Below, one piece after another: positions 31,480-42,660 of a stretch of 64,000 nt of DNA. Positions within the stretch are counted from its first letter, which is position 1, and each line of letters starts with the position of its first letter. The translations under genes were made by a program, and so were the position numbers. The notes under the pieces were generated by a model, which was not told the DNA's origin, did no database searches, and was given only the letters and a program-made list of their open reading frames with translations. The stretch spans positions 7,400,501 to 7,464,500 of the forward strand of contig OX335651.1 in assembly GCA_946894095.1 (NCBI GenBank), in the 5' to 3' direction. The DNA comes from Incurvaria masculella (taxonomy: Eukaryota > Arthropoda > Insecta > Lepidoptera > Incurvariidae).

Positions 31480-33090
31480 TGGTTTGAGAACAGTCAGTCA
31501 ATCCGTCAGCGTGTTTGCGACCACTGCGGGACATACGCCTCTCCAATCCTTCTCCAGTCCTTCCGGCCCTCAGCGGTACGGACCCACAGCTTTCCCCGAC
31601 GCACTTGATGCCGTCTTTTCACCTGGCGGGTGGTCTTCCCACACTCCGTTTGCCTGTCCACGGCCGCCAGTGTAGGACACGGTTACTCTAACGGTTGTCG
31701 TCTCGTCGGCTGACGTGACCAGCCCTCTCATAACCGGGAGGACGCACTGGTCATATGTTCGGGTCTTTAAATTTTGCGAAAGGTCAGACCTCAGAGCGAA
31801 TTTAAGCTTTCCGAAGGCAGCCCAACCCAGTTGAATCCGTCGCTCAACCTCCAAAGACAGTCCTTGTATACCAAGCCGCAGGATTTGACCGAGATAACGA
31901 TTTGTCCTCCCGTCATACCCTCAGTCGCCATGACCTTGGTTTTATCCCGGTTAATCTTCAGACCTACCTATCGATGCTTTATAAAGGTCTTCCAGCATTG
32001 TTTGAAGCTGAACTCGGGATTTTGACAAAAGAACAATGTGATCGGCGAAGCGAAGATGACTGAGGAAAATATTCATTAACGTTGATACCCATGTTGTCCC
32101 ATTCAAGCGTCTTGAACACATATTCCGATGCGCTTGTGAAGAGCTTGGGTGAGATCACATCTCCCTGCCTAACGCCTTTAGCAAGAGGGATGGGTTGGGT
32201 ATTTTAATGAAGCCTCACAGTCATCGTCGCGGACCGATACAGATTTCGGAGTACCTCGAACGCCTGGTGATCGATTCTACACCTCAGGAGGGAGTTTTCG
32301 ACAGCCCATTTTTCAACTGAGTCTCGTAAAGGACTAGAAAAGAAGTGGAAGGCTACAAAGAGCGGCTTGTTGTACTCCTCGTACTTCTGCACCACTTGTC
32401 TCACAGTAAATATTTGATCCATTATGCCGTATCTTTTCCTGAACCCAGCTTGCTCACGAGGCTGGTACTGATTCAGCCTCTGTGTCAGCCAACTCGTGAT
32501 GACTCATGAAAAGACCTTGTATACGTGGCTTAGAACTGAGATAGGTCGATAGTTCTTCAACTTCGCCCTATTTTTTTGAGAACTGCATTTGAGAATTGCA
32601 CAGTGTTTGCAGTTCCTTCAAGATGGGTCTCCCGCCAGACTTTAGCAGTTCCATCGTTATCCCGTCCTCATCTGGAGCCTTATGTTTTTTTAGTCCTTTC
32701 AAAACAGCCTTTATCTCATAGACACTAATCTCCGGCAGATCCTCGGTGTAGTATCTAGTGAGCGGCGCACTCCTATCAGAGTCGAGTGGTTTGCTTGGGC
32801 TCGGGGCATGAATTGCTGCGGAGTACAATTCGTCATAATTTTTTACCACCGCCTCAAGTATATCGTCTTTTTTGCAGTGACAACCCTATCCGCTCGCTTG
32901 GGTTTTGAAATTTAGTTAGCGCCGGTAGAGAAGGCACGGGAAAACACTTTACTGTCTCGATTTTCCTCTATAACGCGCTCAACCAACTTCATGTTCCCTT
33001 GGTGAATATCGCTACGGGATATGGTGCGTAACGTGGCAATCCGCCGACGTACCAAAGTAGTCGATATTGGACACCGGGTGGCTAAGCTAG
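31480..33090 (-). pseudogene. RTE-like LINE fragment (minus) in element A
   Basis: From right to left on the minus strand, pieces of reverse transcriptase are recognisable: LKGLKKHKAPDEDGITMELL near 32700, then KWAVENSLLRCRID near 32280, then the C-terminal VERRIQLGWAAFGKLKFALR near 31820. Frameshifts and stops are frequent. It faces a second copy in plus orientation that starts at about 33090. Confidence 0.7.
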
Positions 33091-35365
33091 CTAGAAGGAG
33101 GAGTACAACAAGCCGTTTTTTGTAGCCTTCGTGGAATACGAGAAGGCGTTCGACTCAGTTGAAAAATGGGCCGTCGAAAACTCCCTCCTGAGGTGCAGAA
33201 TCGACCCCCGCTACATCGAGGTACTCCGAATTCTGTATCGGTCCGCGACGATGACTGTGAGGCTCCATGAAAATACCCAACCCATCCCTCTTGGTAAAAG
33301 CGTTAGGCAGGGGGATGTGATCTCAAATCAAATAAAATCAAAAATATCAAATCAAAATATTTTTATTCGCAGTGATTACATTACAATATTAAGAATTTGC
33401 ATAACAGATTATAATATTGATACCAATCATGTGAATTCGACGTTTTACACAATAATATTAAAATAACTTAAATCGTAGAAAGATTTGTCAAGCAACCATG
33501 TACTTAACTTCTTTTTAAATCTTATGTTAGTTTCTTCTCGCAAGTCTCTAGGTAGCTTATTATACATATTAATACTATTGAAGTGGACACCCTTCTCAAA
33601 TTTTGATGTTGAGTGTGCAGCTTGCTGGATCACATTTTTATTTCTCGTCGAATATCCGTGTTCAAAATTATTATATAATTCCGGGTAATTTCTCACATAA
33701 AAAATAGTTCTTTGTACGTACACATCATACATAGTATGCAATTTTAGGTTTTTAAACAAAGGCGTGCAAACAAGTGCGTCCCATTTAGAGTGTGTAATTA
33801 TCCGAATTGCTTTCTTTTGTAGTCTAAATACTGAAACCGCTTCCCCTGAAGAACCTCAGAACTCAATGGCATTGGTCATGACAGAGTATAAATAACCGAA
33901 GTAGGCACTCTTCAGGGTATCTAAGTCACAGCATTTAGACAGGGTTCTGAGGCAATAACAAGCTTTTGTTAATTTATCACAAACATGTTGAATGTGTTTG
34001 TCCCATCGTAACTTTTGATCCAACGTGAAGCCTAAGAATATAATAGATATTGCAAACGTTATGAATTCATCGTTATATTCGATAAACATCTCATCATTAA
34101 TTTCATGTTTAATATTTTTCATCTTAAAATGTACACAGTGTGTTTTAGCACTATTTAACATTAACCCATTTGCTGCGAACCATTTACCCAACTCCTCAAT
34201 TATTTTTGTTCTTTTTGTAAGGAGTGTTTCAATACTTTTATCAGTAACAATTACATTTGCGTCGTCAGCGTAAATTACTATGATTTCGCGAGAAGCACTA
34301 GCATAGTGTCTTTTGCAATGTCATCAATAAAAATAATAAACAGCAATGGTGCCATGATTGAGCCTTGAGGTACTCCGTAATCGGTTTCAAATAATCGTGA
34401 TACAGAGTTATCGAAAATACCATTTGTTCTGTTTTTATATCTTATATTTACGTTACTTTCTCACCGACATTTTCTCACCCAAGCTCTTCACAAACGCATC
34501 GGAATATGTGTTCAAGACGCTTGATGGGACAACATGGGTATCAACGTTAGTGAATATTTTCCTCAGTTATCTTCGCTACGCCGATCACATTGTTCTTCTG
34601 TAAAATTCCCGAGTTCAGCTTTAAACCATGCTGGAAGACCTTTATAAAGCATCGATAAAGGTAGGTCTGAAGATGAACCGGGATAAAACCATGGTCATGG
34701 CGACTGAGGGTATGACGGGAGGACAAATCGTTATCGACGTAGAAGTGATCAAACAGGTTGAAAAGTACGTATATCTCGGTCAAATCCTGCGGCTTGGTAT
34801 TCAAAGACTGTCATTGGAGGTTGAGCGACGGATTCAACTAGGTTGGGTTGCCTTCGGAAACCTTAAATTCGCTCTGAGGTCTGACCTTCCTGAAATTTAA
34901 AGACCCGAACATATGACCAGTGCGTCCTCCCGGTTATGACGTACGGGTGTGAAACGTGGACTCTGACGGTCGCCGTTGTCCAAAGGTTAAAAGTTGCCCA
35001 GCGAGCAATGGAGCGAGCCATGCTGGGAATATCGCTACAGGATATGGTACGTAAAGAGGCAATCCGCCGACGTACCAAAGTAGTCGATATTGGGCACCGG
35101 GTGGCTAAGCTCAAATGGCAGTGGGCTGGTTACGTCAGCCGAAGAGACGACGACCGTTGGAGTAACCGTGTCCTGCACTGGCGGCCGTGAACAGGCAAAC
35201 GGAGTGTGGGAAGACTACTCGCCAGGTGGGAAGATGAGATCAAGTGCGTCGGCGGAAAGCAGTTGTTCCGTACCGCTGAGGGCCGGGAGGACTGGAGAAG
35301 GATTGGAGAGGCGTATGTCCAGCAGTGGACGCAAACACGCTGACTGACTGACTGACATTGCGAAA
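33005..35365 (+). pseudogene. RTE-like LINE fragment (plus) in element A, interrupted
   Basis: The plus-strand reading gives EYEKAFDSVEKWAVENSLLR near 33140, is interrupted at about 33330-34470 by another LINE fragment, and resumes with LYKASIKVGLKMNRDKTMVM near 34640, MTYGCETWTL near 34940 and RRTKVVDIGHRVAKLKWQW near 35075. The end is marked by GACTGACTGACTGAC near 35341. It is head to head with the minus copy. Confidence 0.7.
33330..34470 (-). pseudogene. CR1/Jockey-type LINE 3' fragment in element A
   Basis: On the minus strand the thumb and C-terminal part of an ORF2 is recognisable: GKWFAANGLMLNSAKTHC, IIFLGFTLDQKLRWDKHI, AIRIITHSKW and FKKKLSTWLLDKSFYDL. It has several breaks. The same insert, better preserved, is at 54830-55650 in copy B. 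Confidence 0.75.
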
Positions 35366-35369
35366 ATTG

Positions 35370-36220
35370 TACCCATTTTCTCGAAGCACAGGGCCCATTT
35401 CGGTGAAGATATGGTCCTTGTCACACAACCGCTGTGCTCTGAGTCTCAATGCTCTTGCGACCGATTCCAAATGCACCGGAGCATGATGCGAAGTAGCTTG
35501 TAGACAACGATTTGTGTGTGTCGGCTTGCGGTACACTGTGTGGCTTAGAATTCCATCCAATCGTCGAGCAACAAGTACTTCCAAGAACGCCAAAGTGCCT
35601 TCCTTCTCACAATCTACTGTATATTTTATATTTGTGTGAACCTAATTAAGATGAGAGATGAAAGCGTCGAGTGATTGGCGACCATGTGACCAGATTGAAA
35701 TCACGTCATCCACGTACCGTACCCAAAACATTGACTTAAGAGGTGAAGTTTGCAATGTGCGGTGTTCCAGCGGTTCCATGAAAAGGTTTGCCACCACTGG
35801 TGTCACTGGTGTTCCCATTGCTACACCTTATCGCTGAATGTAGTATTGTCCGTTCCACAGAAAGTATGTCTTAGTGAGACAATATGGCAGGAGCTTGACG
35901 CACTCAGTGTCGATGTCGTTGCTGATGACTAAGTTTCTGATGATGTCGAGGGACTCTTGGACTGGTACGTCTGCATACAGCGACTCGACGTCAAAGCTCA
36001 CTAATAGATCCATGCATGCCAACTTCACTGTAGACAACAATTCCACAAAAAGGGCCGAATCTTTAACGTAGGACGACGTCTTGCCAGACAGGGGTTGAAA
36101 TATTGAGGCGACATGTTTAGCGAGGAGGTAGGTAGGAGCATTTATCTGGCTGACTTTTGGTCGAAGGGGGTTCCCGTCTTTGTGAATTTTAGGAAGACCG
36201 TAGAAGCGCTACCACCGCAT
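35370..36220 (-). pseudogene. Penelope-like element RT fragment in element A
   Basis: The minus strand reads SFDVESLYADVPVQESLDI and CLTKTYFLWNGQYYIQR, with a decayed continuation toward FLEVLVARRLDGILSHTVYR. The SFDV-SLY-VPV motif and the later YRKPTHT motif are those of Penelope-type reverse transcriptases. Stops interrupt it. Confidence 0.75.
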
Positions 36221-36389
36221 TTTCGCTACCACCTCGACCCACACTTACACTACTTACGACCACGGCGAGTCTAGTTGTCAGTCGTCTGCTGCGTACGAAC
36301 GTGGCGGACAACCTCCTTGACAACGGGCTGAACGATTAGCTCGATACATCGGCGAATGTCTACTCCCGCCGCGTGAAAAGCCGTAACAT

Positions 36390-37330
36390 TTTTCAAATAT
36401 ATTTAACGACCACGGTAATCCCAAAAGTATCACAAGTAAGGTTATTTCTTTAGTTATAGCTGAAGATAGATCATTTGCTGTATTTAATACTTCACAATTC
36501 ACATTACGTATTTGGGTCCCCAGTGCATTAAACTCGTTTTACTGTCATTTAAACGTAGGTTATTGGCTTCACACCATAATTTAAGTGAGCTATGAAAGCT
36601 TGTATTAAGGACTCCCGTAGTTCTGATATACGATTCTTTCAAATTGATGATTTGTCATCAGCAAATAGAATCATATCATTATCTGTTGCGATGCAGCTTG
36701 AAATATCATTTATAACAACATATAAAACCACGGTCTTAGAACTGAGCCCTGCGGTATACCCATGGTGATTTATTCTACATCAGATATAGTACCGTTTACT
36801 TCACAATTTTGTTGTCTATTTAATATAAATATATATTATTTACAATTACCTCATTTATTTTCCCTAACACCATAAGTGTTCTAGTTTTCCTGGAAGTATT
36901 TTGTGATCTACACAGTCAAAAGCTTTTGATAAATCACAGAAAATGCCGTAGGTGCTCATAGATTTAACCAGAGAAGTTAAAATAGATATTAACATCAAGG
37001 CAATGGCATCTCCTGTTGACCTACACTTACGAAATTGATTATAATTAATAACACTGTGAATGTAAGGACACAGGCCGATAAATTTCAACATCATTATGAG
37101 ATCCGTTTTTAAGCAATGGTATTACCCTAGTAATTTTTAATAAGTCTGGAAATGTGCCATCTTCAATACAATTCTAAGAGGTTCTATAATACTGCCCAAT
37201 ATGGACTTTAACAGATTAGTAGATATGTTCCATAAACCTTGCGGTCCTTTGGACTTAAGGTCTGTTACTTTTTGAATCTCAGAACAGCTAACAGATTCAA
37301 AAGTGACAGACTTCTTATTGCGTGGTAAAA
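36390..37330 (-). pseudogene. Decayed CR1/Jockey-type RT fragment in element A
   Basis: On the minus strand CRSTGDAIALMLISILTSLV and STYGIFCDLSKAFDCVDHKI represent RT palm motifs. They are similar in layout to the LINE at 58178-60006 (KSTNDAIAKLLKLILASL; LFCDLSKAFDCVSHDI). Many stops. Confidence 0.65.
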
Positions 37331-37462
37331 ATATTTTGAGTTCCTCTAATGCGAGATTTACAATTTATTGGATGTATTTAGTTGTATGTATATATTGCGC
37401 GACAGAAGAAAAATATTTGTTGAAATTAAATTATTTGCAACCATTGCACCCAATCAATCAAT

Positions 37463-38043
37463 ATATCACAAATATTTCATTTTGTTTTTTTTTTACCTAT
37501 CCAAGGTGAGTTCAGATCAATAAAAACATCACCGGTTTATAGATAGACATATCACAAAACTGATATATTATATTAATTTAACAATTGATTGAATATAGGA
37601 ACTGGGCGCATCCGACGTTCAACATGGCCGCGTAGGAAACGTGCCAGGCTGAGGGCAGCCAACCTAATTTTTTTATGAGGCATGTTCATAGGACTATCGA
37701 ATGGTGGTATTGTCAACTTGTTACTCGATGACGTATTTTTTTTTATTTTTCGACATTTTAAAACCGGCCAACCTCAGAACGTGCCAGGGTAGGACGAGCC
37801 AACCTACTTTTTCTTAGCTTTTCTTGATGACCTTTACCGATTGTGCTAGGTCTCATGTTGTTACTCGATGACGTTAAATTCTACCAAAAAAGTGATTTAA
37901 TATTACCTACTGCACAAAACGTTCCAGGTTTGGGTCAGGCAACCTAGTATTTTTAGGAAACCTATTCTAATCTGCACAACCACAAATGGGTCCCATGGTG
38001 TTACTCGATGACGTAGGGTTGACAACGGTCCGCTCTCGTACTA
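37463..38043 (-). repeat. Right TIR of element A
   Basis: This is the inverse of 29744-30323 with scattered differences, including the three 140-bp units (ACGTCATCGAGTAACA read on the minus strand). It ends CTCGTACTA, followed by TAA. Confidence 0.85.
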
Positions 38044-38215
38044 TAAGAAACTAAACATTATATAAACTATTTATACGTGGACATTATTTTTAAGCTATGT
38101 TAAGGTACATTGGTTACATGAATTATGAATCAAATATTGGGTACATTCAGGAGTTAACAAATACTTTATAATTCAGCTTTTTATCTTATAAGCGTTATCT
38201 TTAACGTTCGTTCGT
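38044..38215. other. 3' flank of the THAP transposase gene
   Basis: A short AT-rich stretch between the right TIR of element A and the transposase stop (38216-38218). Element A inserted here within about 170 bases of the gene's end. Confidence 0.5.
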
Positions 38216-41200
38216 TTATAAGTTCGAAACTTTCATATATTTTCTACATTTCCTGTTTGTTTTGTAAAGCCTATTGTTTTGCCTAATGCTTGAAAATATT
38301 CTAAAACGAATAAATAGTTTTTTTAAATACATTATCGGAAAGCATACACACGGCAAGTCAAATTTTTCTTGGTCCAATAAGCCTAACATGGTTTTTCCGA
38401 TATTTTCGGCCCAATCTTTCTGAGGAAAAGTGGTTACAAATAATCTCTCCATATTTCCTACGAAAGTTATAATACTATCTGGTGGGGTAATCAGACCAGA
38501 CTGTGATATATTATCTTTGTTATATTGCTTATAATATGTAAATAGACTATCCTTACTTAAATTTACAATGTCACATTCTTTACCGACATATTTTAAAAGT
38601 TCATCGCAAACATGTTGTTCTAAACATTTTCTCATTAAATACCCGGCTACATACACAAGAGCATTTTTTTGAGGCAAGTCAAAGCGATAATCTTGCGTAC
38701 CTACTTGCAGAGATATTTGCTTATTTTCTAAACTATGTTCGTCTTCTTTTGCCAAATTTACGGTCTTCATGTAATCTTTCACTTGAAATAACATATTCGC
38801 CAGGTCATCTTCGCAATTTCCCTGTTTTTCATGGTTTAAAATATTTACAAGAAATAGTTTTCGGAATGCCCTATTAAATTGTACTGGCGTGGGCTCGGTG
38901 CAATCTCCTCCTTGTTGTCTGATCCGACCAAAGAAGTTTTCTATGCAATCCTGGTTTAGGTTTCGGGTTAAAATAAATGAATAATTTTGTTCTTTGAGGT
39001 CTTCAAAAAGTGACATAATGGATTTAATTGTTATAACGAAGCCTTCGATAAAATTAATTTTTGTCGAAATTTCATCAGCACAATCTTTTGGAGTTAGTTT
39101 TAAATTTTCAAAGAAATGTATAGATTGCGCGAAGGAATCTTTTTGTACTTGATTTCCTTGATATGCTCTTTTAAATAAATAATTATTTCTAACCGATTTA
39201 GAGTTAAGTAAGTCAAATAAATTGTTAAGTTTAATCACTAACTCTACTGTCTCTAATGCTTCTGGTTCAATTAATTTGGTTGTTACAAACATATTCATAG
39301 CTGAGGCAACCGTTGCACTAAATACTTGCGTTGCTAATTTAACTTTCATTTTTGAAAAAATATTGGGTCGAATATGTCTTTCAGTCAATTTTGGCATTAA
39401 CCTCAACTCGTTCTTGCAGTCGCTTTCATATATCTGTTCAATATATTTCCATTTGGCCACTTTGTCACCGAAATGGAAATCATACTTCATAAGATTATTT
39501 CTTGCACATTTTATTAAATGTAATGCATCAAAAATATAATATATACGTTTCCCATTTATTTCAAAATATGTTTTATTGGTCGATACTTCTCTAGTTTTGG
39601 AAGCGTTCAAAAAATCGGACCCCAAATCGGAAACAAAAGTTCTTACGTCGAAACCTATGTCCAACAACACACCTATTGTTTTGTCAACCCACTGCATTAA
39701 TTGTGGATAATTCTTACATTCGGCAGTAAGAGCGTAAGCAATCGGCTGTTTCCATGAGAAGAAAATCCCACGAAGAACGATAGTGACCGAGTTTTTGGCT
39801 GGAAACTGGGAACATACTTGATCAATTTCATGGAGGCCATGTATTTTGTCGTTACTTATATCATAAAAAAGGTTAGTTTTAAGTGACATTCCATCTATAC
39901 AGATTGAACAGATTTTTTCTTTTTCATTCATTTCAGACACTTTGTGACTCAAAGCTTTTAGAAAATGATTATTAATTCCAGTAGAAATTGGAATTTGCAT
40001 TCTCTGCAGTGTCCTTATGGACGGAAAATTGAGAAAGTTATCAAAAAATCGATACGCTCGTGGACTACAAAAATACAAGTTGAGGCAAAACATTTTATAT
40101 TCAAGTGTATACCTATTCCCTTTATGCTTGTTCTTGAGTTGTAATTGGCATTTAACAAGATTTGCAGTATTTTCATTTAAAAACTCATCACATGCTTTTA
40201 TAAATGTATCACGAGATATCGGTTGCTTTATTTCCTCTTCGATTAGCTTGCATTTTTTTTTACAGTCTTTTAATTCAAATTTTAATTTTCTTTTCCTCGG
40301 TGTATTTGAAGAGAGCGCTGAAGAAGTTTGCGTTGAAGTTTCATATTGATCCTCTGGAGCCCTTTCTGTGGTCATATCAGTTTGTGTAGCATGATATGCT
40401 GTAGGAGTTATAAGTGACCCACTCGTTTGTGTAGCACTGTTGTTAAAAGCTAAAACAGATTGTTCTTGAGATGGTGTTGAAGACAAACCTGTTACTAACT
40501 CCTGCATTGAATCATTGCATGGCAAATTCAAATTTGGGAAAGCGCCGTTCTTTAAAATTCTTCTGAGCTCTATATGTTCTCCGCCAAAGTGATCCGAGCA
40601 GACCCGGTGCAGGGCTTTGCCTTTCTTGAACTTTTCGATTAGATCTTCCCGACCAATCGCTTGCAACCACGACATCCATCTGTAACAAACCAAGGTAAAT
40701 ATTACCCTTTTTGTAAAACTTTACTGAACAGAAATACAGAAAGAGAAGAATGTGAGCTAATAAAAAACGTGTTAAAATGTGTGTGCTTTAGAATAAAACC
40801 AGTTGTATGGCTTGCAGCCCGCTTTAGAACAATAAAGTAAGAGTTTTTGTTTTTTCTGTTAACGCCGGCCGGGTCGTGTGAAAGTTGCAATTACATGGCC
40901 CTATTGTATGTATCTCAATTACCTAGTTCGGTAATGAAATTATTTTCATTTTGTCGTAATGTCGTCAATGTTTCAAACGTTTACAAGCAAGTAGCTATGA
41001 GGTAAATAAAAGAAATTTGGGCACTTGAAAATTCGAAAGCCCATGGGCACCGCCCGTGGAAGACCACTTTTCAGGTGGGACGACGACATCAAGTGCGTAG
41101 GCGGAAAGCAGTGGTTCCGTACCGCTGAAGGCCGAGAGGACTGGAGGAAAACTGGAGAGGCGTTTGTCCAGCAGTGGACGCAAACACGCTGACTGACTGA

Positions 41201-42240
41201 CCATATTCTCCGAAAGCGAAATTATTTATTAATGAACTTTGGCTTCTATGTGTCTATTATCCTAATTTAAAAAGACGTGTGGCACTCGGGGACTGCCGCG
41301 GTAAAGCTATTGCATAGCATTTTGTATCAACTTATGCAAACAGTAACCCATCTCGAACCTGACTGCTCCCAGAGATCCTATACATTGATAAAATACGCAC
41401 ATAAATCGGGTTAGTGGTTCGCAAGTTATAAGAATTTAACACTCTCTACTCACCCTTCAGGTAATGAAGCGTTATATTATGTAGCCTATAAGTTTTGAGT
41501 AGATTCAGGCTAGACGTAGATACAATCCGCATCTAAATCGAGTAATTGGTTCTCAAGGATTTTACCAAGTAGTCCTAAAGTTGCAGGAAATACCAAGCCG
41601 TACTCCCCCCCCCCGCACCCGCCCCGCCCCCGGCCCCGCTCCCGCCGCCGCCCCCGGCCCCGCTCCCCCTGGTGTGGGGAGCGTGGGTTTTTTTTCGTTA
41701 CGGAATTCCCCGCGCTCAAGGCCCTCGATAGAAGCTATGCAATAGCTTAATAAAATAATAATTATTTAACTAAATTAAATATGCAGTGGTGGCCCCATAA
41801 TTAAGAACGGTGCAATAAGTAGATGAGTAGGCCAGAATGAATCATCCCGAAATCGGTCACAATAAAGTATTAGTTAGAATTTTACCAGTATTTATGGTAC
41901 GCAGGTGGCTAATCCTCTTTCCTGGAATAACAAGCTACTTATTGAAAAAAAAAACATAATTTGTGAAGAAAGACCAAATAAACCACTACCAAACATACAT
42001 TATCTACAAAAATTCGCACCGTTCTTAATTATGGGGCCACCACTATAGATAGGTATTTCTGGAATGAAATATTCACCTTGCAATAAAGCTAGGAAGTACC
42101 TATTAAGTAACCTCATAATAAATGAATGTGAACGGTTCGACTTACCTTTTTTCTTCGGAAGGAAACTTGAAAAAGCTTTTTTCACTCGTCTTCTTTGAAT
42201 TATTGCAGCAGCCAAAGACGCAACAAGAATTTCCCCCCAT
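38216..42240 (-). CDS. THAP-domain P-element-type transposase, two exons, 852 aa
   Basis: A DNA transposase of the P superfamily, or a domesticated THAP9-like protein. Exon 1 (42240-42146) starts MGGNSCCVFGCCNNS and ends AAAAAAG before GTAAGT. Exon 2 (40679-38216) follows a TTGTTACAG acceptor, and the junction gives KRWMSWLQAIG in frame. Together they build a full THAP zinc finger: Cys6, Cys11, VCSDHF and the AFP motif. A Gln/Thr/Ser-rich region and a basic coiled segment follow. The RNase H-like catalytic part has CIDGMSLK (Asp near residue 294), FVSDLGSDF, DALHLIKCARNNL and the conserved NQDCIENFFGRIRQQGG near the C-terminus. There are no stops or frameshifts. No P-type terminal repeats were found by eye. 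Confidence 0.9.
41030..41205 (+). pseudogene. RTE-like LINE 3'-end fragment
   Basis: The block from GGAAGACCACTTTTCAGGTG through GGCGGAAAGCAGTGGTTCCG to CGCAAACACGCTGACTGACT matches the same 3' end seen in elements A (about 35200-35345) and B (about 51880-52030, inverted). It is a solo 3' fragment. Confidence 0.7.
41308..41747. repeat. Inverted-repeat element with GC tract insert
   Basis: AAGCTATTGCATAGC (about 41308) is exactly inverted as GCTATGCAATAGCTT (about 41733). Between them lies a low-complexity C-rich tract. Confidence 0.55.
41604..41672. repeat. C-rich low-complexity tract
   Basis: Nearly 70 bases of almost only C and G, with many CCCCC runs separated by one to three bases. On the minus strand, which is the transcribed sense of the THAP gene intron, this is a G-rich run with clear quadruplex potential. 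Confidence 0.85.
41785..42044. mobile_element. Mariner-type MITE with perfect 29-bp TIRs
   Basis: 41785-41813 and 42016-42044 are exact inverse copies (AGTGGTGGCCCCATAATT followed by AAGAACGGTGC). The 202-bp interior is noncoding. AGTGGTGGCC ends resemble Tc1/mariner TIRs. It is located in the THAP gene intron. Confidence 0.85.
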
Positions 42241-42660
42241 TACTTAAAATGAGGAACAAATCGCACACATAATCACTCCAAAAAATCACCACGTTGAAAA
42301 ACTATGCACGTCGAATAACTCGGAGAGTACCAAACTGGCGCGAGGTTGGACAGTCAGTGACAACCTTTGAACGCAATATTCCCGGGAAGACACGGACTCG
42401 CCCCGCGCACTCCGCGCACCCCCGCACCACGCACACATAGCCGCTAGCACACGCATAGAAATACACTCATAAGTGTCGCTTCTGTTACGCTAGTTATTTA
42501 TTCGGTGCTAACGTTCCTAAAATCGGATATTGTAGAGATTGATGTTTTGTACGCGTGCGCGCACAGTTGAGAGCATATGCGCCGTGTACGCTGTCAGATG
42601 GCGCGCTAATTCCCGTTTAATTAAATGTACGTGTACTAAATCTCATCTAATTCGGATGAT
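42241..42660. promoter_or_regulatory. GC-rich 5' flank of THAP transposase gene, possible promoter
   Basis: Upstream of the ATG at 42238-42240 the sequence becomes CpG-rich (42390-42440 and 42550-42610) in contrast to the AT-rich surroundings. This fits a promoter region, but no TATA box or initiator can be assigned with confidence. Confidence 0.35.

Larger units (their letters stand above)
29744..38043 (+). mobile_element. Giant mosaic TIR element, copy A (8.3 kb)
   Basis: It is bounded by TAGTACGAGAGCGGACC and its inverse. A 3-bp TAA direct repeat lies on each side (29741-29743 and 38044-38046). TIRs span about 29744-30323 and 37463-38043. The interior holds fragments of an RTE-like LINE in both orientations, a CR1/Jockey-type LINE and a Penelope-like element, all broken. 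No transposase was found. Copy B (49225-58174) has the same order in reverse orientation, so the mosaic arose before the two copies separated. TSD length and TIR structure indicate a DNA transposon. TTA duplications are known for PIF/Harbinger, but the assignment stays open. Confidence 0.85.
40680..42145 (-). other. Intron of the THAP transposase gene
   Basis: This 1.47-kb intron holds an RTE-like 3' end (41035-41200, ending GCTGACTGACTGACC), an inverted-repeat element (41308-41747), a C-rich tract (41604-41672) and a 260-bp mariner-type MITE (41785-42044). Confidence 0.75.

Noticed and set aside
31484..31675. Small frames in RTE-like 3' ends (31484, 35090, 51774, 56339 and similar)
   Set aside because: Antisense or off-frame reading of the same RTE-like tail, repeated at each copy; the supported frame carries the RHRVAKLKWQW-type motif.
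39222..40389. Plus-strand frames at 39222, 40017 and 40204
   Set aside because: Antisense to the intact THAP transposase exon 2.
38216..40693. Starting the THAP transposase at TTG 40693
   Set aside because: The THAP Cys pair is missing from that start; splicing from exon 1 (42146-42240) supplies it and keeps the frame.
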